A DNA stretch of 64,000 bases from assembly GCA_021521415.1 (NCBI GenBank), contig JAIQDT010001660.1:124001-188000 (forward strand), given 5' to 3'. Source of the DNA: Bidens hawaiensis. Lineage: Eukaryota; Streptophyta; Magnoliopsida; Asterales; Asteraceae. The notes under the pieces are model-generated. The model made no database searches, had not been told where the DNA came from, and saw nothing but the letters and a program-made list of their open reading frames with translations. Positions 48,360-59,800 of this stretch are shown one piece after another; the first letter of the stretch is position 1; each line of letters begins with the position of its first letter. A program made the position numbers and the translations under genes.

Positions 48360-49385
48360 GCTCGGTATGCGAAGGGTTTTGCCTTGACGCTGTACCCGCA
48401 CTTCGTCTTATTAGTTACTTTACTCCCAAGGTATCCCTGGCGTTAAATCCCTGCAGGGCTAGGTGCGTGAAGGGTTTTGCCTTAACACTGTACCCGCACC
48501 TGACTTATGGTTGCCGAGGTGTTCCTGGCGTTTAATCCCCTGCGAGCGCTAGGTATGTGAAGGGTTTTGCCTTAACACTGTACCCGCGCCCGACTTACAA
48601 TTAGGTGCCGAGATATGACTTTTTACGGGTGTTAGGTATGTGGAGGGTTTTGCCTTAACACTGTACCTGTGCCCGTTTTGTAGTTGGGTGGAATGCCAAG
48701 ATTTTCTCGGCTTCACTTCCCTGCGGGTGCTAGGTATGTGAAGGGTTTTGCCTTAACACTGTACCCGCACCCGGCTTTATAGTCGGGTTTTTTCCGGTTT
48801 CCGTTCCCTGCGGGTGCTAGGTATGTGAAGGGTTTTGCCTTAACACTGTACCCGCACCCGGCTTCATAATTGGGTTTTTCCGGTTTCCGTTCCCTGCGGG
48901 TGCTAGGTATGTGAAGGGTTTTGCCTTAACACTGTACCCGCACCCGGCTTCATAATTGGGTTTTTCCGGTTTCCGTTCCCTGCGAGTGCTAGGTATGTGA
49001 AGGGTTTTGCCTTAACACTGTACCCGCACCCGGCTTCATAATTGGGTTTTTCCGGTTTCCGTGCCCTGCGGGTGCTAGGTATGTGAAGGGTTTTGCCTTA
49101 ACACTGTATCTGCACCCGACTTCATAATTGGGTTTTTCCGGTTTCCGTTCCCTGCGAGTGCTAGGTATGTGAAGGGTTTTGCCTTAACACTGTACCCGCA
49201 CCCGGCTTCATAATTGGGTTTTTCCGGTTTCCGTTCCCTGCGAGTGCTAGGTATGTGAAGGGTTTTGCCTTAACACTGTACCCGCACCCGACTTCATAAT
49301 TGGGTATTCTTGGCCTCTGTTCCCCGCGGGTGCTAGGTATGTGAAGGGTTTTGCCTTAACACTGTACCTGCAGCCGTCTTACGGT
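48360..49385. repeat. 86-bp minisatellite inside the retrotransposon
   Basis: About 12 units. The regular ones, starting at TAGGTATGTGAAGGG, lie at 48731, 48818, 48904, 48990, 49076, 49162, 49248 and 49334 (period 86-87). More diverged units lie at about 48366, 48462, 48550 and 48632. The core GGGTTTTGCCTTAACACTGT is nearly invariant, and spacer parts are GGGTTTTTCCGGTTTCCG. The array ends about 350 bp before the TATA box of the antisense gene. Confidence 0.95.
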
Positions 49386-49730
49386 CAACTGGATAGCCAG
49401 GGTAAGGGGTTTTTCCCGCTTATTTTTGAAATCTTTTTGAATCTTTGAAATTTGAAAAGTTGGTGAAAGGATAAGAACAGTCGTCGTGCGACGGTTTCTT
49501 CTGACTGTGTCAGGACGTGCTGGAAGTTATAGCAACGTGACATTATATGGTCATTCCAGACGCTTTTTACGGCGCGTGGGCGCGATTTTTCGGGCGCGTG
49601 GCCGTAGAATTAATGGCACTCGTCCTTTCAACAGCTGTTGCCAGCTTGCCTGGTGCCACATGTCACGGTTTCATTGCACCTTCAATTTCTCTCTCCTCCG
49701 CATTAAATTCATCGCATTAATTGCGATCAC

Positions 49731-49738
49731 TATATAAA
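49731..49738 (+). promoter_or_regulatory. TATA box of the antisense gene
   Basis: TATATAAA followed by GGGGGAGAG, 132 bp before the ATG at 49863, with a pyrimidine-rich leader (CTTCACTTCTTCTCTTCATC). It faces opposite to the retrotransposon's own transcription. Confidence 0.65.
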
Positions 49739-49862
49739 GGGGGAGAGAGTCCTTTGTAATTCACATCTTCACTTCTTCTCTTCATCTCTAAGGCGATTTC
49801 TGGTGAATACTCTCTTATTTAGTTGAGCATTCCTCCGAAATCGTTTCTTCTTCCTCTGCAAT

Positions 49863-52800
49863 ATGTCTTCCCATGATGCTGAAGTTGTAGCCGACGATAG
49901 GAGTACTGCTGGTGAGTGCCAGTGTGCTCTACCTATCGATCTGTACCAGTATGTCGTCAGGAAATTCATGCTTGAGTCTCTTGAGCCTGAGTTTCCTGAA
50001 CCTCAGCAGACTGTGTACGATGCCCCCAGTGGCAAGATCGGGGTATATGCTGCATTCTTTGTTTATGGGAACCTTAGGTTCCCATTGACAAAGTTTGTGT
50101 ACCGTGTCCTGGAGAGGCACGGTGTGCACCTGACCGAGGTGCATCCGATGGCGATTGCCAAGATTCGGCACTTCGAGTGGGTGTGCCGAATTCTGGGCAT
50201 TGAGCCCTATGTGGACCGCCTGATGACCTTCTATACTTGGAGGTGCATCCAGGGGTGGTACACCCTGACAACCCGTATCAAGGGTTTGAAGATTTGCGCG
50301 ACCGAGCGCAGTCTCCGATCGTGGAAGCGGGAGTTCTTCTACATTTCTGCCCGCGCCATCCCCATTGCCATGAAGTTTAAGAAGGGGCAAGCGCTTCCGA
50401 GCCTTCACGCTTCCAACTACCAGGAGGCGGAATGGTTCGCGAAGATATCTCGGGTCCAATCTCCGGTTTACCGGTTTGCGGAGTCCGGGATGGTGATGCT
50501 GGGGATGAGCCGGGTATGGAAGGAGGCGTCTCGGTTTCCCATCCTTCTCGAATACGGTTTGAATTCTATTCCTTATGGTATGTCTTGTCTTTCTTGCTGA
50601 TATGAGTTTGTCTTCTAACTGTTTCTTTTCTTTCAGAGGGGAACGATTTGGAGTCGCTCCTGTACCCGCGGGAAGCTGACGGTCCCGTGCTGGTGGGTAC
50701 TCGTGATCTAGACGAGAACGAGTTGCCCATCCTGGAGCAAACGGCGGATCGGTTTGTGGAGGTCTATCCGCTGGGCCACGAGATCCTGAGCCACCGGCGG
50801 CCAGGTAAGGCGTTATTCTATCCTCCACCCCTCAATGCTGTACCCGCTGCTGGGATTCCTGACATCCTGTCTTCTTCTGAGGAATCCGCAGATGGTCCTC
50901 CGCTGGTGCGGAAGAAGAGGGCTGCCGGCGGGAAAGGGAAGGAGAAGGTGGCCTCCACAGCTGATCTGGTGCTTCTATCTGACACCGAGTCAGATAGTGA
51001 AGAGGTGGCGGGGAACCCCGGTGGTGAGAAGACCACTGCTCCGGAGGCTACGACTGTTACCTCCGGAGAACCAATGGCGACGATGGTGACCGGCATCAAG
51101 AGACCGGCTCCATCGGGTTCGTCCCCGCCCGTCCGTACGTTCAAGCTCAAGAAAACCCGTAAGTACAGACATCCTTCTTATCTTTGTAGATTTATCACTT
51201 TATAAATTTATTGAAACACTTATCTTCTTGTGCAGGCGTGGATGTTGACGCATTCCAGGGTGGAGCGCAGAGGATTACCTCTCCGCCGATGACGGTAGGC
51301 TCGGTCAGCCTACCTGAGGCGACGACCCAGGCGCCTGCGCCTGCTTCCGCTGGATCAGTTGCTCACTCCTTTGAGCCGACTGTTCCAGCCGAGATGACGT
51401 CACCGCCGGTGGTAAGTGCGATTTTTACAGCATCTTTCACCGAGCCGGCGGTTACGATTGCTGCGGATTCTGCGGCGGCGACCACGGCGGCCGCTACTAT
51501 GCCTCCGCCACCGGCAACGACGGCCGGCCCATCAGGTACGCGCGGGGCTTCTCGCCAATCTTTGTCACCTTCCCATCTGCCTGACCTTTTGGATGGGTTT
51601 CCCTTAGGTTCAGGCGATGGGTTTGGTGGCTATCGGCCTGTGATCGACCCTACAGGTGCGTAGGGTTCTTTTGGCCTTTCTTATATATTTCTTCTTTTTC
51701 CTAACTGCTTTGTTTCTTTTGCAGTGTCGGATTCCAATGAAGTGTACGTTCCGCGATGGAACATCCGCCGAGGAACAACCCTTCGTACCCCGGTGGAGTG
51801 CGTGGAATGGGCTCGCCACGCTGCTCCCCATGGTGCGTTGGGGGAAGCCATGGCTAGCTACCAGGAGGGTAGGCTAACCAATGAGCTTCGGGTTCTCCAG
51901 GCCCGGATGCAGCCGCGCGTCGAGCTGCTTTGTCGTGAAAACGACAAGTTGAAAGCAGCTCGCGCCAAGGAAGTATCTCAAGCGCGGGCTCTTCGGGAGG
52001 AGAACCAACAGTTGGCCGCAGCTGCTGCGGAGAAGGAGAAGGCCTTCAAGGCCCTCGAGGTTGAGGTTCAAGAGCGACTCGAGGCCCGCTCCAAGGCTGC
52101 CCAAGCTGTTAACGAACAGCTTCGGCTGGCTAAGGAGACTGCGAGGAACGCAACCGAGAGGGCCACCAAGGCTGAAGCCGTTGCTGAGCCTTTACGCGTG
52201 GAGAACGAGGAGCTCAAGGCCAAATTAGAGGCTCTCCAACGTGCTCATGATGCCTTGGCGATTGAGGATGCCAAGAAGCTCCAAGAGATCCTGGACCAGA
52301 GGGGCGTGCTTGACCACACCGAGCGGAAGCTTAAGGTTGTTGAAGAGGCTGCTGCAAAGGAAGTGCTACTTGCCAACCTTAACAAAAGCGAAGCCGAACG
52401 CACCCGCACTCAAGCTCAAGCCGCCCTCCAAGAAGCTCTGGTTGCCAAGGAATGGCTTCTTCGAGAAGCGTTGTCTCAGGTATAGTTAGCTTTACGTCTT
52501 CACGCTTTCCTTTGTACATAGAAAAGGTGTTTGACACTTGTATTTTCTTTGTAGGTTGTGCATCGGGTCTTCTCAGAGACTACTTACGATGATGCCATGA
52601 GCGCAGCCCTCAACGCTTCTCATGAGGATGGGGAAAAGGCCGGCTTCCTGCTTGGTCTAGGGTTCGTTGAGAAAGGCGTCCCGCCTTCCAACTTCCCTTT
52701 GTTCGATGTGGACACCGAAGCTGCATATGACCAAGCGGTGAACCAATATGCCTCCTTCCCGCATCCGGTGGTGGAGAAGGTGAAGGAAGTCGCTGCTGCT

Positions 52801-52890
52801 GATGATGGACTTGCTATCCTCAAGGCTTTCCTTGAACCGCCACGCTCCACTGATGGGGCGGGTCCAAGTGGAAGTGGTCCTGAAGCTTGA
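49863..52890 (+). CDS. Antisense retrotransposon gene: 'putative gypsy type transposon' N-terminal domain plus long coiled coil
   Basis: Five exons: 49863-50577, 50637-51158, 51236-51655, 51725-52479, 52555-52890. Introns are 58-77 bp, GT-AG, and phases join to 2748 nt, 915 aa without a lesion. Residues about 20-240 resemble the plant gypsy-type transposon domain (PF04195 family; YVVRKFMLESLEPEFPE, YAAFFVYGNLRFPLTKFVY, FEWVCRILGIEP). Next come acidic and Ala/Pro/Thr-rich disordered stretches (about 300-560), then an alpha-helical coiled coil of roughly 230 residues with E/K/A/R heptads (NELRVLQARM... AEAVAEPLRVENEELKAKLE...). A compact C-terminal part follows (TYDDAMSAALNASHEDGEKAGFLLG). The role of such proteins is unknown; binding chromatin or gag are guesses. 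The gene is encoded on the strand opposite to gag. Confidence 0.85.
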
Positions 52891-53261
52891 TTCTGAAGAT
52901 CCCTTCCCGCTGCTAGGATAGACTAGATTTTGTTTTGTAGGCGGGTAGTTACCCAGCCATTCTTGTAATATGTCTTTTGTGAAATACAAATGTTTTTTGT
53001 GGATAAGACTGTTATTTCCTTTGGGTTCATTGCTTTATAAACCTTATATGACTTGCATACTTAGTTTAAATTAGCGATTTCCCAAGTGTTTAGAATAAGT
53101 TAACCTTGAATGTGGTTGACAGTAGGTTGAAGTTTTGCTTCCCCCTTTTGTGAGTGTGCGGATAGGACCGGCACTTGCACTTGGTAGGATGGCTAAACTT
53201 TACCTATGTCTGACCTGCGCGTAGGTTTTTCCTTATCCTTTCAGAATGACTTTTAACCGTT

Positions 53262-53885
53262 TGACGCGCGGTTGTTAATGAGTTAGTGTTCAGCTTCCGC
53301 TACCAGGATTCATGCGGGTATACCGGCACTTTCACATAGTGGGATGGCTGAACTCTTCCCCTTTAACTGTCCTGCATGAAGGTCTTGTCATTTTCTGGGT
53401 TTATGCGGGTAACGATTCTTCACTTGATGCGGTGAATACCGGCATTAGTGTTCGAATCGACCGTTCAACGCGTGGTTGTTAATAGGTTAGTGTTCAGCTT
53501 CCTCTACCAGGATTCATGCGGATATACCGGCACTTTCACATAGTGGGATGGCTGAACCTTTCCCCTTTAACTGACCTGCGTGAAGGTTCTGTCGTTTTTT
53601 TGGGTTTATGCGGGTTTTGCCGCCTTCCCTACGCAATGACTCTTCTTGATGCGATGACTACCGGCATTAGTGTTCGAATCGACCATTCAACGCGTGGTTG
53701 TTAATAGGTTAGTGTTCAGCTTCCTCTACCAGGATTCATGCGGATATACCGGCACTTTCACATAGTGGGATGGCTGAACCTTTCCCCTTTAACTGACCTG
53801 CGTGAAGGTTTGATGCTTTTGGGTTTGTGCGGGTTTTGCCGCCTTCCCTGCGCAACGATTCTTCACTTGATGCGGCGGATACCGA
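53262..53885. repeat. Tandem repeat inside the retrotransposon, period 204-222 bp
   Basis: Three units share TTAGTGTTCAGCTTCC (53283, 53487, 53709), ACCGGCACTTTCACATAGTG and AACTGACCTGCGTGAAGG phrases. A diverged forerunner lies near 53100-53260. Located between the end of the antisense gene and the end of gag. Confidence 0.85.
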
Positions 53886-54181
53886 CATCTCTATGTGCAA
53901 AGTTCATAAAATATAAATGTAAAATCATCAGCTTCAATTTGAAGGAGAATCGTTTCCATTAGAAGTGGCTCTAGGCCTTTTCTTTACAAATTTGGAATTG
54001 ATCTACATACAAACTGTGTAATTGAGCTCTCATTAGGCGTGGCTTGGATGGGAGCACCATCGAGCCGACATGTATCTTGTTCGGGATCTCGTTGTTTACG
54101 CAGTATGTAGTCTCCGTTGAAGCTGCGATTTTTATTCGTGCGTTTCCCCAGCTGGGGTTCACGCATCAGCCTGCTCGACGC

Positions 54182-55621
54182 TCACTTCGCCACAAGGTGC
54201 TCGAGTGTCCCATCCTTGACAAATGCTTCGACCAAGTCCTTTACGTCTAAGCATTCTTCAGTGTTGTGGCCTTTGGTTTTGTGAAAATCACAATACTTTC
54301 TCCGATCAGCGTTGTGGCGATGCCGGATAAACGGAGCCTTTGGCCACGGGAGCTCCTCCGTGGCGAATATCTCGGTCACACTCTTTGTGAGTGGCGTCCA
54401 CCTGGAGTTCTTCTCCGGTTTCACGTTATCTCTTCCGCCTAACCGATGTTGGAAACCGGACGGGGTGTCAAAGTTTACCCTTGACTGCCAAATGCCCAGC
54501 TTCCGCTTTTTGTTTAATCGGGCGGTAAGGACGTTGTTTTCCCTCGTCTTCTGGGTGTAGAGGTTCGTGCTCTGTGGAAGATCTCTACCCAGTTGCCTCT
54601 CGGTTTCCGCAAAGCGTTTAGCTGCGGTCATGATGGCATCCCATGTGGATGGCATGCCATCTTTGCCCGTCAGGGTGCGGATGAGTTCCGGGTCGTTTGC
54701 GCCCTGGATGAAAGCGGCGCGAACGAGATCTTCGCTAACGTTGCCCAGGCTTAGCTTCTTCGAGTTGAAGCGAGTGATGAAGTCAGGCAAAGATTCTTCC
54801 TCCTCTCGGACGCACTTGAGGATTGTCCACTGCTCCTCAGTGTACTTTCTTTGTTGACTAAAGTGTTGGCTGAACTTCTGTTGGAAGTCTGCCCAATCGT
54901 AGATGTGGTGGACCGGCAGACGGTCGAACCACGCTCTTGCTGCCCCGACCAGCGTCATTTGGAACATATAGCACCACGTGGGTTCCGTCCAGTTACTGAC
55001 GGTCGCCCCCGCGATGAATCTGTTCAAGTGATCGTCAGGGTCAGAAATACCATCGTACGTGCCTATGTTGGACATTTGTTTGGCACTTCTTGGGGGGATT
55101 GCTTCCGCAATGTCCCTTGCGAATTTGGACGTTCCCGCCCTTGCCGCAGTTGGCGTGAATGTTTTTGAGAAGTCCCGTGGGCTGTTGCCCACGTTTATTG
55201 GACTGAATGCTTCTCCAAAACGCCTTCTCGGTTGGGAATCCGTTTCTTTACGCTTCCCTTTCGCCCTATGACGAGGGTTCGCGTCTTCCTCGGATTCCTC
55301 CGAATCATCGTCGTATTCGAATTCTTCCACTTGTTGGAGTGAACGTAAACGTTCATCCAACTCAGCTTGGAACTCTTTTTGACGTGCTTCGGCCCACGCT
55401 TTAACCTCATCGAGTGTTTGGCAGGGGAGCCTCGTCTGTTGATTTTCTAACTGGGTATCGGTGAATCCCAGTGTCTGATTATTTACTTCACTTGCCCCGG
55501 CTTGGGTAGCTGGGGTAGTGTTCGTAAAGTTTGTGTACTCGGTATTCCCCCTTGTAGCTGGGGTCATAATTACCGGAGTCTCTTGGTTACTCGGTTTTGG
55601 GACCGGAGTATCCTTAACCAT
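54182..55621 (-). CDS. Retrotransposon gag (479 aa)
   Basis: Start ATG at 55621 (MVKDTPVPKPSNQE) is the first Met after the leader and lies about 50 bp past the primer site; the frame is also open upstream into the LTR. A polar N-terminus with EEFEYDDDSEESEED precedes the retrotransposon gag domain (WCYMFQMTLVGAARAWFDRL, WADFQQKFSQHFSQQRKY, SLPDFITRFNSK, FIQGANDPELI). Near the C-terminus is the knuckle CDFHKTKGHNTEEC, a C-x2-H-x4-H-x4-C variant common in Tat/Ogre-type gag. It is intact and uninterrupted. It would form the particle; no polymerase follows, so replication needs a helper element. Confidence 0.92.
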   Translation of the reverse strand: MVKDTPVPKPSNQETPVIMTPATRGNTEYTNFTNTTPATQAGASEVNNQTLGFTDTQLENQQTRLPCQTLDEVKAWAEARQKEFQAELDERLRSLQQVEEFEYDDDSEESEEDANPRHRAKGKRKETDSQPRRRFGEAFSPINVGNSPRDFSKTFTPTAARAGTSKFARDIAEAIPPRSAKQMSNIGTYDGISDPDDHLNRFIAGATVSNWTEPTWCYMFQMTLVGAARAWFDRLPVHHIYDWADFQQKFSQHFSQQRKYTEEQWTILKCVREEEESLPDFITRFNSKKLSLGNVSEDLVRAAFIQGANDPELIRTLTGKDGMPSTWDAIMTAAKRFAETERQLGRDLPQSTNLYTQKTRENNVLTARLNKKRKLGIWQSRVNFDTPSGFQHRLGGRDNVKPEKNSRWTPLTKSVTEIFATEELPWPKAPFIRHRHNADRRKYCDFHKTKGHNTEECLDVKDLVEAFVKDGTLEHLVAK

Positions 55622-55671
55622 CTTTCCAGAAGTTTTGAAAAAACTGGAGAAAAATAAAGTTCTAGCTTTAT

Positions 55672-55687
55672 GCACGGATGGCGCCAA
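55672..55687 (-). other. Primer-binding site of the gag-only element
   Basis: Minus strand TTGGCGCCATCCGTGC begins directly at the LTR end TTTCTTCA. TGGCGCC-type primer sites are usual in Tat and Athila lineages. Confidence 0.8.
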
Positions 55688-56731
55688 TGAAGAAACACCG
55701 GTCGAACCCCGACAGATTACGAGTAACCTGAGGGTTAGATAGACGTTTCCCACGAGGGGTTAATTCCGGCAAGATGGTTCTTCCGATAACCTGCAAAACA
55801 GACACCGTGAGCTCCTCACTAAGAAAGGGGGGGGGGTTCCTCCTTGTGACCACCCTCCGGCGTGAGAATCAGTCTATATTACTCTTTGAATATAAAAGTA
55901 TATTATTAATACTAGAGCAGTTATCAGGTAAATTATACAAGATATTAGATGATGAAATGATATTACCATTTGATGTCTTTTATAGCCGAAGGTGGGTTTC
56001 CAAGGAGGTTTAGCCGGCCTACTACTCTGCCAACTGTGGCCTACGCACGTGCTCTGCTGGTAATTGGTGGATAGGCAGCGGCTGACAGTGACCAGGCGTG
56101 CTGTTCACTTTTCCTTTTCCACCAACTACAGGCTAGGCACGTGGTATGGCAGGAGTTGGTGAGCAGGCGGCGGCTATTGGTCACAGTGCTGTGGCGTGTT
56201 GTCTGCCATGCTGCTGTCAGTGAGCTGTCGTATCGTTGGTCAGATCTTTTGTCCATACCTCGTCAGGTATCACACAAAAGATCCTCCATTATTATACGGA
56301 CTGGCTCATTTAGGCGGGAGTTTTCCCCCTCCCGCCTTTATGCGGGAATGTTCCCGGCTTTGCTCATTCCTTCTTCAGGTGACTACTGAATTATTACGAG
56401 TCTGAGCCTTATGCGTGTAGCCATGCTGCGCGGGTGGCCAGTCCCTAATGGCGGGTATCCGCACCTGCGGGAACAGGCGGATACTTGGAAACCATAGGGA
56501 GGCATTTCCTGCGAGACCAGCTTGCGTACCGCATGTGAGGTCGTCACAACTCTGAGCGTGGTGGGTCCTGCGGGTTTGGTAGGTCGCGGCGCAGACGTCC
56601 CTATGGTGAAGTCTGCGGGTTCAACTGCGCAGACGTCCGTTTAAGGAGTCTTGCGTGTTCAACTGCGCAGACGTCTCCTTTTAAGGAAGTCTTGCGGGTC
56701 CTAACCACCTCTGCTGGGACCTACCTCTTCA
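55688..56731 (-). repeat. 5' LTR (element orientation), 1044 bp
   Basis: Nearly identical to 46905-47947. Ends TG...CA, followed on the host side by TTTAC. Confidence 0.93.
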
Positions 56732-56821
56732 TTTACTTTTTCCACTTAAGTTCTGTCCATTCTTCTCATCATAATATTCTACAAATATAAGATTTGTTTT
56801 TCAATTTGTATACTTGAAACC

Positions 56822-59800
56822 ATGGGAGGTGAAAGTAAATGGAGGAAGATGAAGCTCGCTCTAGGGCTAAACACATGCATTGAAGTGTCTAAAACAACCG
56901 AAGAAGACGACGATGAATCACTGCCGATAAGCTCGGGTATTCGACTAGTTTCACTTTGCCTTGTTATTTCTGTATGATTTTGTCATACAGAACTATCCGG
57001 TGTAAAAGTAGAGTATGAGTAATAATTCAATTAAAAAAAATTCTTTCAGTTGTTTGATTAATTATTATAATATTTTATTGTGATCAAGAGATTCTTTACC
57101 AGTGGCTGGTTATTGTTATGATAGATTTTTACATGTACAACACATGGGTGAAGATAAAGTCATATGTTAATAGTGATGGCTTTTTTTTGTTGTGTAGTTT
57201 TCAAATCTTAATGGTTTGATGGACCCTTTAAGGTTTATCTTCTTTCACATCAAACTTTATTGGTTTTTAACAACATTTTTTGTTTAAGTTACATATGTAC
57301 TGGTTTAATTTTTGACCATTTTTTTGGCTTTAGTACCTGTGAAGCATAAAGATGATGAAAGTAAGCTTATCTTTGAAAATAGTATAAATTCTCTAGCTTT
57401 TGATGATATGATGCATTTGCTTTCCTTTAGTTCCTTGATGAAACATCATTTGCTTAATGATCTTCACTTTAAAAAGCTTCTAGTTTGCTAATCACTAAGA
57501 ATAATAACTTTTAACACTAGTTGGCTCAAAAGATATCAAGTCATTAGGCAAAAGTGATTTACAACTTGCATGATCGTTATTTTACGCGATATTCTTTGAC
57601 ACTATCTAACAAATTTGTGGTTAATTATATTGAATCGGTATGTATAGGTCGGGCTCTATTTAACTTTCAAAGATCAAATGCTAAATTGTTCAATATCATA
57701 AAATCATATAAAAAAGTTTTTGTATTTTGTAAAAAGCATGTTTAATTTGAAGTCAAAATATTGTTACTTCTTTACTTGGCTTCAAATTGATGTTCATTCA
57801 TGAGATATACAATCTTTTCTAGGAAAGCCAGATTTGGAATAAAGTGAACCGACAAGCATCAATACGAATTAATCATGTTGTAATCCAAAACAAAATCGCG
57901 TGGAGAGTTGATTAAGGGAATCTATTTACGATAACACATGTCGATAACAAGGATCATTGAAGCACGATGCATACTATAATCGTAATCTTAAAAACAGCAA
58001 ACGCGTTATTATATTCTAATGTTTACAAATGATGTTTACAAATTTGTAATTTTTATTAAACAATTTTTGTTTGGATTGCAGCAACTATGTGCAATATGCT
58101 TGATGTCAATGAAAACAACCAGCAGTCACGCAATCTTCACAGCGGAATGCTCACATTCCTTCCATTTCCATTGCATTACATCAAATGTAAGACATGGAAA
58201 TCGAGCATGTCCCGTCTGTCGTGCAAAATGGAAAGAAATCCCATTAAAGAATCCCGGTTCATATGTGAAATCAAGTTCAAATTCCAATCCATGGTCCCAA
58301 CAAGACAATACAATGATATTCCAAGGTGATGGTAACGAATACTTATTATCCCAAGTTTTAGAGCCTCCCATCTTTGATGATGATGATGAACTAGTCGTCC
58401 CGGAAGAAGAAGATATATTATCTAGTGATTCTGATTTTAATGAAGGAATTGAAATGAGAACATATCCTGAAGTCTCTGCAGTAGCAAGATCAACTTCCTT
58501 TGACAATTTTGGCATCTTAATCAATATCAAAGCTCCTGTCATTAAATGAAATCTCAACAATCGTGCGTCGATAGATCTAGTAACTGTGCTTGATATTAGT
58601 GGTAGCATGAGGGGTACAAAGATTGTGTTATTAAAAAAAGCTGTGGGTATTTTAGTACAAAATCTCGGCCCATGTGACAGACTTTCGGTCATAGCCTTTT
58701 CTAATATAGCTCGTCGCCTTTTCCCACTTCGTCACATGACCGAAAGTGGGAAACACGAATCTTTACAACTGATTAACTCGTTGGTCGCTGACGGTGGGAC
58801 CAATATAGCCGAGGCCCTAATAAAGGGGGCCAAAGTGATGACCGACCGCAAATTCAAGAATCCCGTTAGTAGTATGATATTGTTGTCAGACGGGCATGAC
58901 AGAAACTACACCAGTATCAGCCCGCAAAAGGCGGTGTTCAAAACTGATTACCGGGCTCTTTTATCTTCTATTCAAGTTAAGAAAGGCGAAATACCCATTC
59001 ACACATTTGGGTTTGGTGTGGATCATGATGCTCGCTCATTGCACGTTATAGCTGAGCATTCGGGAGGGATGTTTTCGTTTATAGAAGAGGAGAATGTGAT
59101 ACAAGATGCTTTTGCTCAGTATATCGGCGGGCTTTTGAGTGTTGTGGTTCAAGACTTGCAAGTTGAAGTCGAGTGTGTTCATCCTGTGTTACAACTCGGA
59201 TCTATTAAAGCCGGGAGTTATAAAGCGGGTATGGATGATAATAGAAGATCAGGATATATTGAAGTTGGCGATTTATACGCCGAAGAAGAGAGAAATTTTC
59301 TTGTAGAAATGGATATTCCGGGTGAAGAATCGGGTAACGAATTGTCATTGGTGAAAGTTAAAGTTACTTATACGGACCCGATAAAGAAAACAATGGTCAT
59401 GGGTGGTGATAACGAAGATGTGTTGATCTCGAGGCCCGAGACAACTTTGGGAGACCAAAAAGTGTCGAAAGAAGTTGACCGACAAAAGAACAGGCTTATG
59501 GCCTCAGAGGTGATAGCTGAGGCCCGATCAATGGCTGAAAGTGGCAATTTAACGTCGGCAGTGTTGTTACTCGAAGAATGCCAAAAAAAGCTGACGGATT
59601 CTGTGTCGGGTCGTGGAGGTGATGTGTTAGTTGTTGGTTTGATGACCGAGTTGAGGGAAATGAAAGAGAGAATGGTGAACCGTAGAATGTATGAGTATTC
59701 GGGTCGAGCTTATGTGTTGTCGGGCTTGAGCTCACACTCGTGGCAGCGGGCCACGGCTAGGGGTAACTCGACCGAGTTGACAAGCGAGATGCATACTTAC

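Larger units (their letters stand above)
46900..56736 (-). mobile_element. Young gag-only LTR retrotransposon (TR-GAG / Tat-like) with antisense gene
   Basis: The element is 46905-56731 (9827 bp), flanked by the 5-bp target duplication TTTAC (46900-46904 and 56732-56736). LTRs are 46905-47947 and 55688-56731, differing by two substitutions and the length of one G run, so insertion is recent. Orientation is minus: primer site 55687-55672, gag 55621-54182, polypurine tract 47961-47948. No protease, RT, RNase H or integrase is present, so it must use enzymes supplied in trans. The + strand of the interior carries a 5-exon gene (49863-52890). Antisense extra ORFs of this kind are known from Tat-lineage gypsy elements. 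Confidence 0.92.

Noticed and set aside
48360..49385. CRISPR-like regular array
   Set aside because: Units are contiguous 86-bp tandem repeats with similar spacers and lie in a eukaryotic retrotransposon; there are no unique spacers or cas genes.
49929..50828. 299-codon minus-strand open frame
   Set aside because: It is the complement of exons 1-2 of the antisense gene. The + strand frame has matching splice phases and domain-like sequence, while this one is Arg/Pro-rich shadow sequence.
46905..56731. Autonomous Tat/Athila element with pol
   Set aside because: The interior contains gag, two tandem arrays and the antisense gene only; no protease, RT, RNase H or integrase motif was seen in any frame.
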